Of a stretch of 64,000 nt of DNA, positions 53,739-63,433 are shown one piece after another. Position 1 is the first letter of the stretch; the number at the start of each line of letters is the position of its first letter. The notes below the pieces were generated by a model, which was not told the origin of the DNA, did not search any database, and saw only the letters and a program-made list of their open reading frames with translations. Source of the stretch: Dysgonomonas sp. 216 (GTDB lineage: Bacteria; Bacteroidota; Bacteroidia; Bacteroidales; Dysgonomonadaceae); the NCBI RefSeq assembly GCF_010501065.1, contig NZ_QVMM01000003.1:62001-126000 (forward strand), read 5' to 3'. Both the position numbers and the translations under genes were made by a program.

Positions 53739-55007
53739 ATGAATCAGCCCCTTGCAGAACGTATGCGCCCTCGTTCGTTAGACGAATATATAGGACAAAA
53801 ACACCTGGTTGGCGAAGGTGCGGTGTTGCGTAAAATGATTGAATCGGGGCGTGTACCATCGTTTTTACTTTGGGGGCCTCCCGGTGTGGGAAAAACAACA
53901 CTGGCACAAATCATAGCCAATACATTAGATACAACTTTTTACACGCTTAGTGCTATAAACTCGGGTGTGAAAGATGTGCGCGAGGTTATAGAAACTGCAA
54001 AACGAAGTACTTTTTTCAGCACACAAAGCCCTATATTGTTTATCGATGAAATCCATCGATTCAGTAAGTCTCAGCAGGATTCCTTACTTGGGGCTGTAGA
54101 AACGGGGGTAATTACACTGATAGGAGCAACTACCGAAAATCCGTCGTTCGAAGTTATACGACCTCTTTTATCACGATGTCAGGTATATGTGTTGAAGTCG
54201 TTGGATAAGGATGATTTACTCGAACTTATTAATAGAACTATAACTACCGATTATATACTGAAAGAAAAGAATATTGAGTTGGAAGAAACAGGCGCATTGC
54301 TTCGTTATTCGGGTGGTGATGCACGTAAATTGCTCAATATATTGGATTTGGTAATATCGGCCGATGTTAATGATAAGGTTATAATAAACGATAAGATTGT
54401 AACCGAAAGGTTACAGGAAAATCCGGCAGCATATGATAAAGGCGGTGAAATGCATTACGACATTATTTCGGCTTTTATTAAATCGATACGAGGAAGTGAT
54501 CCCGATGCTGCTATTTATTGGCTTGCACGTATGGTTGCGGGTGGGGAAGACCCTAAGTTTATTGCTCGAAGGCTAGTTATTTCTGCGGCCGAAGATATTG
54601 GATTGGCAAACCCGAATGCTTTGTTACTGGCTAATGCATGTTTTGATGCATTACAGAAAATTGGATGGCCCGAAGGACGTATTATTCTTGCCGAAACTAC
54701 AATATATCTGGCTACTTCGCCGAAGAGCAATTCGGCATATTTATCGATAGATAAGGCTTTGGCTCTGGTAGAGCAAACAGGTAACCTGCCTGTTCCGTTG
54801 CACTTGCGTAATGCTCCCACAAAACTGATGAAGGAATTGGAGTATGGAAAAAATTACCAGTATGCACACGATTTTAAGGATAATTTTGTTGAACAGGAGT
54901 ACTTGCCAAAAGAAGTTCTGAGACAGCGCTTTTGGGAACCGCAACAGAATGCAGCCGAGTCGAAAATAGTAGAACATCTTCGTCGTTTATGGAAAGACCG
55001 TTATTGA
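53739..55007 (+). CDS. rarA: Replication-associated recombination protein A (RarA/MgsA AAA+ ATPase)
   Basis: The 422-residue AAA+ ATPase of the WRNIP1/RarA family acts at stalled replication forks. It opens LAERMRPRSLDEYIGQKHLVGEGAVLR. Walker A GPPGVGKTT is at about 47-55, Walker B LFIDEIHRFSKSQQD at about 99-113 and sensor 1 GATTENPSFEV at about 127-137. The C-terminal tetramerisation part has GSDPDAAIYWLARMVAGGEDPKFIARRL and AYLSIDKALALVEQTGNLPVPLHLRNAPTKLMKELEYGKNY. Normal length, single gene. Confidence 0.96.
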   Translation: MNQPLAERMRPRSLDEYIGQKHLVGEGAVLRKMIESGRVPSFLLWGPPGVGKTTLAQIIANTLDTTFYTLSAINSGVKDVREVIETAKRSTFFSTQSPILFIDEIHRFSKSQQDSLLGAVETGVITLIGATTENPSFEVIRPLLSRCQVYVLKSLDKDDLLELINRTITTDYILKEKNIELEETGALLRYSGGDARKLLNILDLVISADVNDKVIINDKIVTERLQENPAAYDKGGEMHYDIISAFIKSIRGSDPDAAIYWLARMVAGGEDPKFIARRLVISAAEDIGLANPNALLLANACFDALQKIGWPEGRIILAETTIYLATSPKSNSAYLSIDKALALVEQTGNLPVPLHLRNAPTKLMKELEYGKNYQYAHDFKDNFVEQEYLPKEVLRQRFWEPQQNAAESKIVEHLRRLWKDRY

Positions 55008-55046
55008 GGTTGATCTCTTATTAAATAAAATGGTTCTGTACAAAAT

Positions 55047-55085
55047 AAAAACCGTCAATACATTGAATATATTGACGGTTTTTTC
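55047..55085. terminator. Bidirectional terminator between rarA and mgsA
   Basis: AAAACCGTCAATA / TATTGACGGTTTT stem with A- and T-tracts on both sides. Confidence 0.88.
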
Positions 55086-55103
55086 TGTCAAAGACAGATT
55101 CAT

Positions 55104-55574
55104 TTATTTCTTATGCTTTTTATAAAACTCGTCCCTGTCAAAATATTCGTATCGGGGTGTCGTGGGCCTATAATCGTCATTATCCCATAGCGGACTTGTT
55201 AACATCAGATCGGCGCTGTACCTATTACAAGCAATAGGAACATTATGAACCCTACACTGGCGGAGTAACATCATAATATCGGCTTCGTGAGGTTGTGCAC
55301 TTAAATCGTCTATTAAAAATATAGCTAAATCTACTTCTTTCCGAACTACCATTGCGGCAATTTCGGCATCACCACCCAAAGGACCTGAGTTCATGCGAAT
55401 TATTTCGGCATCTATATCTTTCGCTTCAAAAGCTTCTTTTACAAGTTGTCCCGTTGTTCCGGTACAAACCAAACGGTGTTTAGCGAGAAAATCGGAATTG
55501 TAATAACACCACTCAACCATATCAGCCTTTCGCCTGTCGTGTGCAACAAGGGCTATTGTTAATCTTTTATTCAT
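55104..55574 (-). CDS. mgsA: Methylglyoxal synthase
   Basis: The 156-residue enzyme converts dihydroxyacetone phosphate to methylglyoxal and phosphate, a bypass of lower glycolysis under phosphate limitation. Landmarks are IALVAHDRRKADMVEW with the His at about residue 12, TGTTGQLVKEAF (phosphate site), and SGPLGGDAEIAAMVV with the catalytic Asp near 71. FLIDDLSAQPHEADIMMLLRQCRVHNVPIACN closes the active site. It is 81 bp downstream of aroB on the same strand. Its substrate is a product of the aldolase encoded at 3072. Confidence 0.95.
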   Translation of the reverse strand: MNKRLTIALVAHDRRKADMVEWCYYNSDFLAKHRLVCTGTTGQLVKEAFEAKDIDAEIIRMNSGPLGGDAEIAAMVVRKEVDLAIFLIDDLSAQPHEADIMMLLRQCRVHNVPIACNRYSADLMLTSPLWDNDDYRPTTPRYEYFDRDEFYKKHKK

Positions 55575-55655
55575 AAATATTCTTCTTGATTTTATTTTGT
55601 GAGTGTAAAGTTAAACAAATACTGTTAAGAATCTATTACTTTATTATATAGTTAA

Positions 55656-56714
55656 TTACAATCCAACTGATTCACGCAAAAAGTCGATAGACTCGAAAAT
55701 ATCTTCTTTGCTTGCTGTTTGATCTAGTTTTATTTGCCCTATATCGCTTAATAAGGTAAAATTGATTCGATTGGCAGATGCATTTTTTTTATCATGTGTC
55801 ATCAGCTCATATAGCTTTTCGTACTGATTGCAGTCGAAATAAAATTCGCCATAGTTTTCTTTGATAAAGTACACGGTCTGACGTAACTTTTCTTTGGGAA
55901 AACCACAGAGTTTTAACGATAAATATAGTTCGCAAACAATCCCCCAAGCTACAGCATATCCGTGTTGCATCGGGCGACCCATATTATACGATAGACTTTC
56001 GAATGCATGACCTACCGTATGTCCTAAATTTAGAGCTTTACGAATGCCTTTTTCGAAAGGATCTTCTTCCACAATGCGTTCTTTAACGGCAACAGAATCT
56101 ACAACAAGTTGGTTTAGTTTTTCATAGTCAATGTTTTCCGTGTCGAACGATATTATTTTAATCCACTCTTCGTCTTTATCTATCAGACTGTGTTTAAGCA
56201 TTTCGGCATATCCCGACAACAAGTTACTGTAATCAAGCGATTTGAAAAACTCGGCATCAATTAATACCGTTTCGGCAGGAGCAAAAGCACCTACTTCGTT
56301 TTTTAAACCGTTAAAGTTTACTCCTGTTTTTCCACCTACGGCAGCATCTACAGCACCCAGCAATGTTGTTGGAATATTTATGCATTTTATTCCTCGTTTG
56401 AAGGTTGCAGCGGCAAATCCGCCTAAATCGGTAAGCATGCCACCTCCCAAATTTATGAGTAAGGAGTTGCGCGTCGCACCGTTTTCGGTAAGATACTTCC
56501 ATACAAAACCTAAAGTTTCAATGTTTTTGTTTTTATCACCAGCTTTTACTGTTATCTTTTCAGCCTGTTTTACTTCTTCTATATCCTTAATGCGGGGAAA
56601 GCACAGTCTCTCAGTATTTTCATCGGTAAGGATAAACAGTTTATCGTGTAGGATATTGCGTATCACACTTTGCAGGTCCTTTTTTATATCTGTTGATTTT
56701 ATTACTTTTTGCAT
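55656..56714 (-). CDS. aroB: 3-dehydroquinate synthase
   Basis: The 352-residue NAD-dependent, metal-dependent enzyme converts DAHP to 3-dehydroquinate, the second step of the shikimate pathway. Visible are LLINLGGGMLTDLGGFAAATFKRGI (NAD site, about 82-106), NIPTTLLGAVDAAVGGKTGVNF (about 113-134), the metal-binding RKALNLGHTVGHAFES, and MQHGYAVAWG. It is shorter at the N-terminus than E. coli AroB but typical of Bacteroidetes. It lies 18 bp after fmt. Confidence 0.95.
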   Translation of the reverse strand: MQKVIKSTDIKKDLQSVIRNILHDKLFILTDENTERLCFPRIKDIEEVKQAEKITVKAGDKNKNIETLGFVWKYLTENGATRNSLLINLGGGMLTDLGGFAAATFKRGIKCINIPTTLLGAVDAAVGGKTGVNFNGLKNEVGAFAPAETVLIDAEFFKSLDYSNLLSGYAEMLKHSLIDKDEEWIKIISFDTENIDYEKLNQLVVDSVAVKERIVEEDPFEKGIRKALNLGHTVGHAFESLSYNMGRPMQHGYAVAWGIVCELYLSLKLCGFPKEKLRQTVYFIKENYGEFYFDCNQYEKLYELMTHDKKNASANRINFTLLSDIGQIKLDQTASKEDIFESIDFLRESVGL

Positions 56715-56732
56715 AATGAAGTGTCTTAAGTG

Positions 56733-57704
56733 TTACTCAAAAATACTGTTGTCTGAGAATTTAAAGCCCCTTAGAAGTTCATCTGTTTTCATTGCTTTTT
56801 TTCCGGGTAATTGCATTTCATTTATACTCAGATAGCCATCAGCACAAGCAATATTAAGATAAGTTTTATTGTCGGTTTCTATATATCCTGTACTGAATGA
56901 ATGAGATTTTTCTATTATTTCAGCCGAATAAATTTTTACAGGCTGAATTGTTTCCTCTCCAATTTTAAGTGTAGTCCATGCGGTAGGGTAGGGTGCTAAT
57001 CCTCTTACAAAATTATAAATAGTTTTTGCAGATTGTTTCCAGTCTATACGGCAAGTTTCTTTAAATATTTTAGGTGCAGGCTTTAATATTGCTCCGTCTT
57101 TATCTAGTTGTTCCTGAGAAATAGCTTCAACCTTATCTTCTATAATAAGATCTACAGTGCGTTTCACAAGTTTTGCACCTGTATTCATAAGTTTATCATG
57201 AATAATGCCTGCATTATCTGTTTCGGTAATAGACACTTTTTCCTGTTGTATTATTTTACCTGTATCTATTTCATGAGTTAAAAAAAATGTTGTTACGCCG
57301 GTTTCAGTATCGCCATTTATTACAGCCCAGTTGATAGGTGCTGCTCCTCTGTATTGAGGTAATAACGAAGCATGCAGATTGAATGTTCCTTTAGGAGGCA
57401 TATTCCATACCACTTCAGGTAACATTCTGAATGCTACTACTATTTGCAGGTCTGCATTCCAACTTTTTAAGGATGCGATGAACGATTCATCTTTTAATTT
57501 TTCTGGCTGCAAAAGAGGCAAATTATGCTCTAATGCATATTTCTTTACTGCCGAATATTGTATTTTATGCCCCCGGCCTGCCGGTTTATCAGGCATAGTA
57601 ACTACTCCGGCTATATTATATTCGTTTTCTACCAGTATGCGCAGGCTCTCTACTGCAAAGTCGGGCGTTCCCATGAAAACTATCTTCAGATTTTTTTTAT
57701 CCAT
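56733..57704 (-). CDS. fmt: Methionyl-tRNA formyltransferase
   Basis: The 323-residue enzyme formylates initiator methionyl-tRNA using 10-formyl-THF. Landmarks are IVFMGTPDFAVESLRIL, MPDKPAGRGHKIQYSAVKKYALEHNLPLLQPEKL, NLHASLLPQYRGAAPINWAVINGDTETGVT (about 107-136, catalytic Asn-His and Asp region) and the C-terminal OB-like domain ending KAMKTDELLRGF. It leads the fmt-aroB unit, with mgsA possibly third. Confidence 0.96.
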   Translation of the reverse strand: MDKKNLKIVFMGTPDFAVESLRILVENEYNIAGVVTMPDKPAGRGHKIQYSAVKKYALEHNLPLLQPEKLKDESFIASLKSWNADLQIVVAFRMLPEVVWNMPPKGTFNLHASLLPQYRGAAPINWAVINGDTETGVTTFFLTHEIDTGKIIQQEKVSITETDNAGIIHDKLMNTGAKLVKRTVDLIIEDKVEAISQEQLDKDGAILKPAPKIFKETCRIDWKQSAKTIYNFVRGLAPYPTAWTTLKIGEETIQPVKIYSAEIIEKSHSFSTGYIETDNKTYLNIACADGYLSINEMQLPGKKAMKTDELLRGFKFSDNSIFE

Positions 57705-57762
57705 TGTTTAAAACTCTAATATCAATTGAAGTATTAGTCAAATTTTATTCTTAAATATAAAT

Positions 57763-57770
57763 CAAAGATA
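57763..57770 (-). promoter_or_regulatory. -7 box for fmt-aroB
   Basis: The minus strand reads TATCTTTG, an exact TAnnTTTG, 59 nt before the fmt start. Confidence 0.55.
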
Positions 57771-57873
57771 CATATTTTGTTTTATTGATAATTGCTTATA
57801 AATAGTGAAATATAAATATGTTTGATATTACTCTATTTTACTATAAAAATAGATTTTGTTACGGAAAATTTAA

Positions 57874-57881
57874 TATATTTG
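57874..57881 (+). promoter_or_regulatory. -7 box for the lipid kinase gene
   Basis: TATATTTG is an exact TAnnTTTG, 60 nt before the ATG at 57941. TTTG at 57855-57858 is 15 bp upstream. Confidence 0.55.
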
Positions 57882-57940
57882 TCTATTCAGAACAGATTAT
57901 TGTTACAAAAGAAAATCTGAGTAAATTTAGAGAAACCCGC

Positions 57941-58888
57941 ATGGATACACCTGAAAAAAAGAGAGTATATGTTATAATAAACCCAGTATCGGGTACAAAG
58001 TCAAAAAAAAGTATTCCTCAAAAATTGTTAGCTATAGATGCCTTGAAATATGATGTGCATATGATTATGACACGTTATGAGGGGCATGCAACTCAAATCG
58101 CACTTGAAGCAGTGAACGATAAGGTTGATTGTGTAATTGCTGTAGGAGGGGATGGAACAATAAACGAAGTGGCAAAAGTACTGGTAAACACTGATGTTGT
58201 TTTTGGTATTATACCAAGCGGTTCGGGTAATGGATTAGCACGCGATTTGTATATCCCGATGAATTATGATAAAGCAATAGAAATAATACAGCAAGGAAAT
58301 GTTAAACGGATTGACTATGGGGTTGCAAATGGAAATATATTCTTTTGTACATGTGGAGTTGGTTTTGATGCTCAGGTTAGTGAAAAAGCTTTGACTCAGA
58401 CTTCGCGAGGAAAGTTAATGTATGCCAAGAATATGGTAAGTACGTTTTATAAATTTAAACCAGAGAAATATAAAATAGAAAGTGCAGATGGTGTTTTTGA
58501 AGAAGAGGCATTTCTTATTACCTGTGCTAATGCTTCTCAGTATGGGAACAATGCTTATATTGCACCTCAAGCTGATATTCAGGATGGAAAGATGAACATA
58601 TCGATACTGAAGCCTTTATCAGTGGCAAATGTCCCTCAAACAGCAATTCAGATGTTTTCCCGTAATTTAGGAAATAATTCGAAGTTAATTGAAATACTAA
58701 CGCCGGAAGCAACTATTTTCAGAGAAAAAGAAGGTGTTATGCACCTTGATGGAAATGCTATTTATACAGGCTCCGAAATTCATGTTAAAATTATACATCA
58801 AGGCTTGAATGTTTTAGTTCCACGCGAAGTGCCAAAAAGCAAGCTAAAGAAAGATGCTTTTATAACAAATATCACTCGTTGGATTTAA
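57941..58888 (+). CDS. Diacylglycerol kinase-family lipid kinase (DagK/YegS-like)
   Basis: The protein has about 315 residues and belongs to the DAGK catalytic superfamily, which phosphorylates diacylglycerol or another lipid. Landmarks are [16 protein letters not shown] at about 9-24, [17 protein letters not shown] (nucleotide-binding GGDGT), and [28 protein letters not shown] and the C-terminal beta domain follow. The frame is open from 57818, but the -7 box at 57874 would lie inside it, and residues before M-D-T-P-E-K are low-complexity, so 57941 is the start. GH95 follows after 10 bp. Confidence 0.9.
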   Translation: MDTPEKKRVYVIINPVSGTKSKKSIPQKLLAIDALKYDVHMIMTRYEGHATQIALEAVNDKVDCVIAVGGDGTINEVAKVLVNTDVVFGIIPSGSGNGLARDLYIPMNYDKAIEIIQQGNVKRIDYGVANGNIFFCTCGVGFDAQVSEKALTQTSRGKLMYAKNMVSTFYKFKPEKYKIESADGVFEEEAFLITCANASQYGNNAYIAPQADIQDGKMNISILKPLSVANVPQTAIQMFSRNLGNNSKLIEILTPEATIFREKEGVMHLDGNAIYTGSEIHVKIIHQGLNVLVPREVPKSKLKKDAFITNITRWI

Positions 58889-58898
58889 AGAATATGTA

Positions 58899-61367
58899 AT
58901 GAAAAAAATAAATAAATACTTTCTTCTTTTTGCCGCTGCTTTTGCGCTGACTTTTACTTCGAATGCCGAAAACAATAATAAATTGTGGTATAATGAACCT
59001 GCTAAGGTTTGGGTCGAAGCTTTGCCTTTAGGAAATGGACGATTGGGCGCAATGGTGTATGGAAATCCTCAGAAAGATGAATTTCAAATTAATGAGGAAA
59101 CTATTTGGGGCGGATCGCCTCATAATAATACAAACAATCTGGCTAAAAATCACTTATCTGAAATAAGAGAGTTGATTTTTAAAGGAAACAATCTAAAGGC
59201 ACAAGATTTAGCCGGTAAGTATATTTCTTCTCTACAAGCTAAAGGCATGCCTTATCAAACAGTAGGCTCTTTAATTCTCTCGTTCGACGGATTAGATAAC
59301 TACGAAAATTATTACAGGGAGCTCGATATAAGTAAAGCTATTACTCTTACACGTTTTTCTTCAAACGGTATTGAATATACCAGAGAGGCTTTTACATCTT
59401 TCCCCGACCAGATGCTTGTAATAAGATTAACAGCCTCGAAGAAAAAGAGTATATCTTTTACTGCAAAATATTCTACACCGTTTAATAATGCAGTTTTTTC
59501 GGTCTCTGAAAAAATGCTCCAATTAGAAGCAAAGGGGGAAAATCATGAAGGTATTGATGGTAAAATCAGATTTACAACTTTGACAAAAGTAAAAAATGAA
59601 GGAGGAAAGCTTGAAATTTTACCCGATAACTCGTTAAAGGTTACTGAAGCTAATAGTGTTACAATTTATCTTTCGGTAGGTAGTAATTTTATAAATTATA
59701 AGGATATATCAGGTGATTCGCAAAAGACTGCAGAAACATATTTGAAAAATGCAGAAAAAAAGACATACGAGAAATATAAATCGGAACATATTAGCTACTA
59801 CGAGAAGTTTTTTAATCGAGTATCTCTTGATCTGGGTTCAAACGATCAAGTAAAACGACCGACCAATCTTAGGGTTCGGGATTTTTCTAAAGTGTTTGAT
59901 CCTCATATGGCAGCTCTTTATTTTCAGTTTGGGCGTTATTTACTAATTTGTTCGTCACAACCGGGTGGGCAGGCAGCAAACTTGCAAGGAATATGGAATG
60001 AAAAGCTTTTGGCTCCTTGGGACGGAAAATATACTACAAACATAAATGTAGAGATGAATTATTGGCCGGCAGAGCTCACAAACTTGATGGAAATGCACGA
60101 ACCTTTTATTAAGTTAGTAAAAGAAGTTGCCGAAACAGGGAAAGAAAGTGCACAAATGTATGGGTGTCGGGGTTGGACGTTACATCACAATACCGATATT
60201 TGGCGTACAACAGGATCGGTTGATGGAGCCAGATATGGTATATGGCCAACATGTAATGCTTGGTTTTCTCAGCATTTATGGGAACGCTTCTTATATTCCG
60301 GCGATGTTGATTATTTACAGTCTGTATATCCATATATGAAAGAAGCTTGTAAATTTTATGTTGATTTTTTGGTCGAAGAACCTGTGAACGGCTGGTTGGT
60401 TGTTTCACCTTCAAATTCTCCGGAAAATGAACCCCATACGCCATGTGCTAAAGGTTTTGCAGTGGTATCTGGTACAACTATGGATAATCAAATGGTTTTT
60501 GATTTGTTATCTAACACAATAGAAGCTTCAAATTTTTTAGAAGACAACGATAGGTTCACTGATACCCTTAAGCATATATTAACGAAACTTCCTCCTATGC
60601 AAGTTGGCAAGTGGGGACAGTTACAGGAATGGATGGAGGATTGGGATAATACGGCAGATCACCACAGGCATGTTTCTCATTTGTGGGGGCTTTATCCGGG
60701 TTCTCAAATATCATTTGTTAATTCTCCCTTATTGTTTAACGCTGCAAAAAGATCGTTAGAGGCACGGGGAGACGCATCTACGGGATGGTCTATGGGATGG
60801 AAAGTTTGTCTTTGGGCAAGATTGCTTGATGGAAATCGCGCATATAAATTAATAACTGATCAGATAAAACCAACACAGGCAACCAGCGGGCAAGATGGAG
60901 GTACATACCCTAATTTGTTTGATGCACATCCTCCTTTTCAGATAGATGGCAATTTTGGTTGTACGGCAGGTATCGCAGAGATGCTTGTACAAAGTCATGC
61001 TGGAGCAGTGCATTTGTTACCATCTTTACCCGATGTTTGGAAAGAGGGTGTGGTAAAAGGGTTACGTTGCAGGGGAGGTTTTGAAATTGAAGAGCTTTCG
61101 TGGAAAGAGGGCAAGATTGTTAAGGCTGTAATAAGGTCTAACAAGGGTGGTATACTACGCTTACGTACATCTAGTAGTTTATTTATCAATGGCATAGCAA
61201 TGAAAGATGCAAAAGATGAGAATCCGAATCCGTTTTTTAAATTGCAGCAAATAAAGAAACCTTTGGTAGATGTACAGGCCCCTATTAATAATACACGTAA
61301 AATGAATTATTTTCATTACGATTTAGAAACGATGCCGGGACAAACCTATGAATTTACAACAAATTAA
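58899..61367 (+). CDS. Glycoside hydrolase family 95 enzyme (alpha-L-fucosidase-like)
   Basis: The 822-residue enzyme has an N-terminal signal peptide (about residues 1-23) and is exported to the periplasm or surface. GH95 landmarks are [37 protein letters not shown], and [30 protein letters not shown]. The [11 protein letters not shown] segment, SPSNSPENE (a Glu in the active-site region), [13 protein letters not shown] and [17 protein letters not shown] (Asp/Asn active-site block) complete the (alpha/alpha)6 barrel. The family hydrolyses alpha-1,2-fucosyl or alpha-L-galactosyl linkages. It is next to no susC/susD pair. Start is 10 bp after the lipid kinase. Confidence 0.93.
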   Translation: MKKINKYFLLFAAAFALTFTSNAENNNKLWYNEPAKVWVEALPLGNGRLGAMVYGNPQKDEFQINEETIWGGSPHNNTNNLAKNHLSEIRELIFKGNNLKAQDLAGKYISSLQAKGMPYQTVGSLILSFDGLDNYENYYRELDISKAITLTRFSSNGIEYTREAFTSFPDQMLVIRLTASKKKSISFTAKYSTPFNNAVFSVSEKMLQLEAKGENHEGIDGKIRFTTLTKVKNEGGKLEILPDNSLKVTEANSVTIYLSVGSNFINYKDISGDSQKTAETYLKNAEKKTYEKYKSEHISYYEKFFNRVSLDLGSNDQVKRPTNLRVRDFSKVFDPHMAALYFQFGRYLLICSSQPGGQAANLQGIWNEKLLAPWDGKYTTNINVEMNYWPAELTNLMEMHEPFIKLVKEVAETGKESAQMYGCRGWTLHHNTDIWRTTGSVDGARYGIWPTCNAWFSQHLWERFLYSGDVDYLQSVYPYMKEACKFYVDFLVEEPVNGWLVVSPSNSPENEPHTPCAKGFAVVSGTTMDNQMVFDLLSNTIEASNFLEDNDRFTDTLKHILTKLPPMQVGKWGQLQEWMEDWDNTADHHRHVSHLWGLYPGSQISFVNSPLLFNAAKRSLEARGDASTGWSMGWKVCLWARLLDGNRAYKLITDQIKPTQATSGQDGGTYPNLFDAHPPFQIDGNFGCTAGIAEMLVQSHAGAVHLLPSLPDVWKEGVVKGLRCRGGFEIEELSWKEGKIVKAVIRSNKGGILRLRTSSSLFINGIAMKDAKDENPNPFFKLQQIKKPLVDVQAPINNTRKMNYFHYDLETMPGQTYEFTTN

Positions 61368-61387
61368 ATTGTTGCTGATTTTTCGAG

Positions 61388-62800
61388 ATGATAGAAGATT
61401 TTTTTCTAAAAAAAGTAAGTGAAAACTTTCGTTTTGAGTTTACTGAAGAACAAACAGTAATACTTAAAAAGATAGTTGAGTTCTTATTCTCAAAAGATGT
61501 GGATAGCTTATTTTTATTGAAAGGATATGCTGGTACCGGAAAGTCGTCTCTTATTGGAGCATTGGTTAAGACTATGACTGATTTTAAGCAGAAAACAGTT
61601 CTTTTGGCTCCTACAGGCAGAGCTGCAAAAGTATTTTCTGTGTATGCCCAACACCCAGCTTTTACAATTCATAAAAAGATATACAGACAAAAAAGATTTT
61701 CGAATGAACCTACAGGGTTCGTTCCTTTGGATAATATGCATAAAGATACTCTCTTTATTGTTGATGAAGCATCGATGATTAGCAATGAGGGTATTGATTC
61801 GTCCATATTTGGAACAGGACGTTTATTGGATGACCTGATTCAATATGTATATTCAGGAGAAAATTGTCGATTACTTTTTATAGGAGATTCGGCTCAGCTT
61901 CCACCTGTTATGCAGAATGTAAGCCCTGCCTTACAAACCGAAATGTTAAAAGGCTTTAATTTAAACATCATTGATGCAACTATTACACAAATAGTTCGTC
62001 AAACAGAGAAATCGGGTATATTGTTTAATGCAACAATGTTACGAAAAGCATTGACTGAGGATAAAACAACTATTTACCCCAAATTCTCATTGGCGGGATT
62101 TTCCGATATTGTGAAAGTTTCAGGAGAGGAACTAATAGATGAAATATCGGCATCTTATGATAGAGATGGAATTGAAGAAACGATTGTAATATCTCGATCC
62201 AATAAGTGGTCGAATATATATAATCAGGGTATAAGAAATCGAATTTTGTATAGAGAAGAAGAATTGTCATCAGGTGACATACTGATGATTGCTAAGAATA
62301 ATTATTATTGGAGCGAAAAGATCGATCAGATTGATTTTTTGGCAAATGGAGAGTTGATTGAGGTATTACGGGTACGGAAAATTACTGAGATTTATGGCTT
62401 TAGGTTTTGCGACGTTTTGATAAAGCATCCTGATTATGATGTAGAGATGGAAATAAAGGTTTTGTTAGACACATTACATACTGATAATGCGGGTTTATCG
62501 AAAGAACAGTCGGAAAAGTTGTTTTACAGTATATTAGAAGATTATGTAGATATACCCACAAAAGCAGGTAAAATGAAAAAAATGAAAACAGATCCGTATT
62601 ATAATGCTGTTCATGTAAAATATGGTTATGCTATAACCTGCCATAAAGCACAAGGAGGGGAGTGGAAAAATGTTTTTTTGGATTTAGGTTATATTTCCGA
62701 AGATTTTTTAGGAGAAAATTTTTACCGATGGTTATATACTGCCTTAACCCGGGCGTCTCAAAAATTGTATTTGGTTAATTTACCAGAAGAGTTTGATTGA
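61388..62800 (+). CDS. RecD-like ATP-dependent DNA helicase
   Basis: The 470-residue superfamily 1B helicase resembles RecD2/Dda-type proteins. Walker A GYAGTGKSS at about 45-53, LLAPTGRAAKVFS (motif Ia), FIVDEASMIS (Walker B), LLFIGDSAQLPPV (motif III), the late HKAQGGEWKNVFLDLG (motif V) and YTALTRASQKLYLVNLP (motif VI) are all present. The N-terminal domain is short, and no RecB or RecC is nearby, so it works alone. It is 20 bp after GH95, which may place it in the same transcript. Function is probably in repair or replication restart. Confidence 0.92.
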   Translation: MIEDFFLKKVSENFRFEFTEEQTVILKKIVEFLFSKDVDSLFLLKGYAGTGKSSLIGALVKTMTDFKQKTVLLAPTGRAAKVFSVYAQHPAFTIHKKIYRQKRFSNEPTGFVPLDNMHKDTLFIVDEASMISNEGIDSSIFGTGRLLDDLIQYVYSGENCRLLFIGDSAQLPPVMQNVSPALQTEMLKGFNLNIIDATITQIVRQTEKSGILFNATMLRKALTEDKTTIYPKFSLAGFSDIVKVSGEELIDEISASYDRDGIEETIVISRSNKWSNIYNQGIRNRILYREEELSSGDILMIAKNNYYWSEKIDQIDFLANGELIEVLRVRKITEIYGFRFCDVLIKHPDYDVEMEIKVLLDTLHTDNAGLSKEQSEKLFYSILEDYVDIPTKAGKMKKMKTDPYYNAVHVKYGYAITCHKAQGGEWKNVFLDLGYISEDFLGENFYRWLYTALTRASQKLYLVNLPEEFD

Positions 62801-62885
62801 AATTTTGTAAATAATTGTGAATAAATAAAGAACCGATGCAACGTTTTAAAATTTGTTGCATCTATTTTAATGACATCAGAGACGA

Positions 62886-63425
62886 ATGGATGAATTGCAG
62901 CTAATATCAGGGTGCAAGCAAGGGAAACGCGAATATCAGAAATACCTGTACGAGAAATATTCTCGTTCAATGTATGGTATATGTATGCGTTATTGCTCCG
63001 ATCCAGAAGCGGCACAAGACCTTCTTCATGATGGATTTATAAAAATTTTCTCGGTAATTGGCTCTTTTTCAGAGAAAGGTTCGTTTGAGGGCTGGATGAA
63101 ACGGATTTTTATAAATATGGCTCTTGAAAATATAAGAAAAGAAAAGGGGCATCTAGCTACCGAAGATATTGAAAATGTTGCCGATATCGCCGATAATATA
63201 GATAGTGATGCTGATAGAATATCAGAAGATGAGCTTTTGAATATGATACAGGAATTACCGCATGGATACAAAACTGTATTTAATTTATATGCTATCGAGA
63301 ATCTTTCGCATAAAGAAATAGCTCAAATGCTTGGTATTGCCGAAGGAACTTCTAGGTCGCAATATATCAGAGCTAGGCAATTGTTACAAGAAAAGATTCT
63401 CGAATATCAGAGAAAGAATAGATAA
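62886..63425 (+). CDS. ECF RNA polymerase sigma factor
   Basis: The 179-residue sigma-70 family ECF factor has region 2 at about 8-80 (YQKYLYEKYSRSMYGICMRYCSDPEAAQDLLHDGFIKIF, then GWMKRIFINMALENIRK). Region 4 is at about 118-170 (LPHGYKTVFNLYAIENLSHKEIAQMLGIAEGTSRSQYIRARQLL). A -33 type promoter of its own is not obvious. The following gene looks like its anti-sigma factor. Confidence 0.94.
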   Translation: MDELQLISGCKQGKREYQKYLYEKYSRSMYGICMRYCSDPEAAQDLLHDGFIKIFSVIGSFSEKGSFEGWMKRIFINMALENIRKEKGHLATEDIENVADIADNIDSDADRISEDELLNMIQELPHGYKTVFNLYAIENLSHKEIAQMLGIAEGTSRSQYIRARQLLQEKILEYQRKNR

Positions 63426-63433
63426 GGGATTGA

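Noticed and set aside
57818-57940. Upstream ATG at 57818 as the start of the lipid kinase
   Set aside because: An exact -7 box lies at 57874-57881 inside this extension, and the extra residues are not part of the family.
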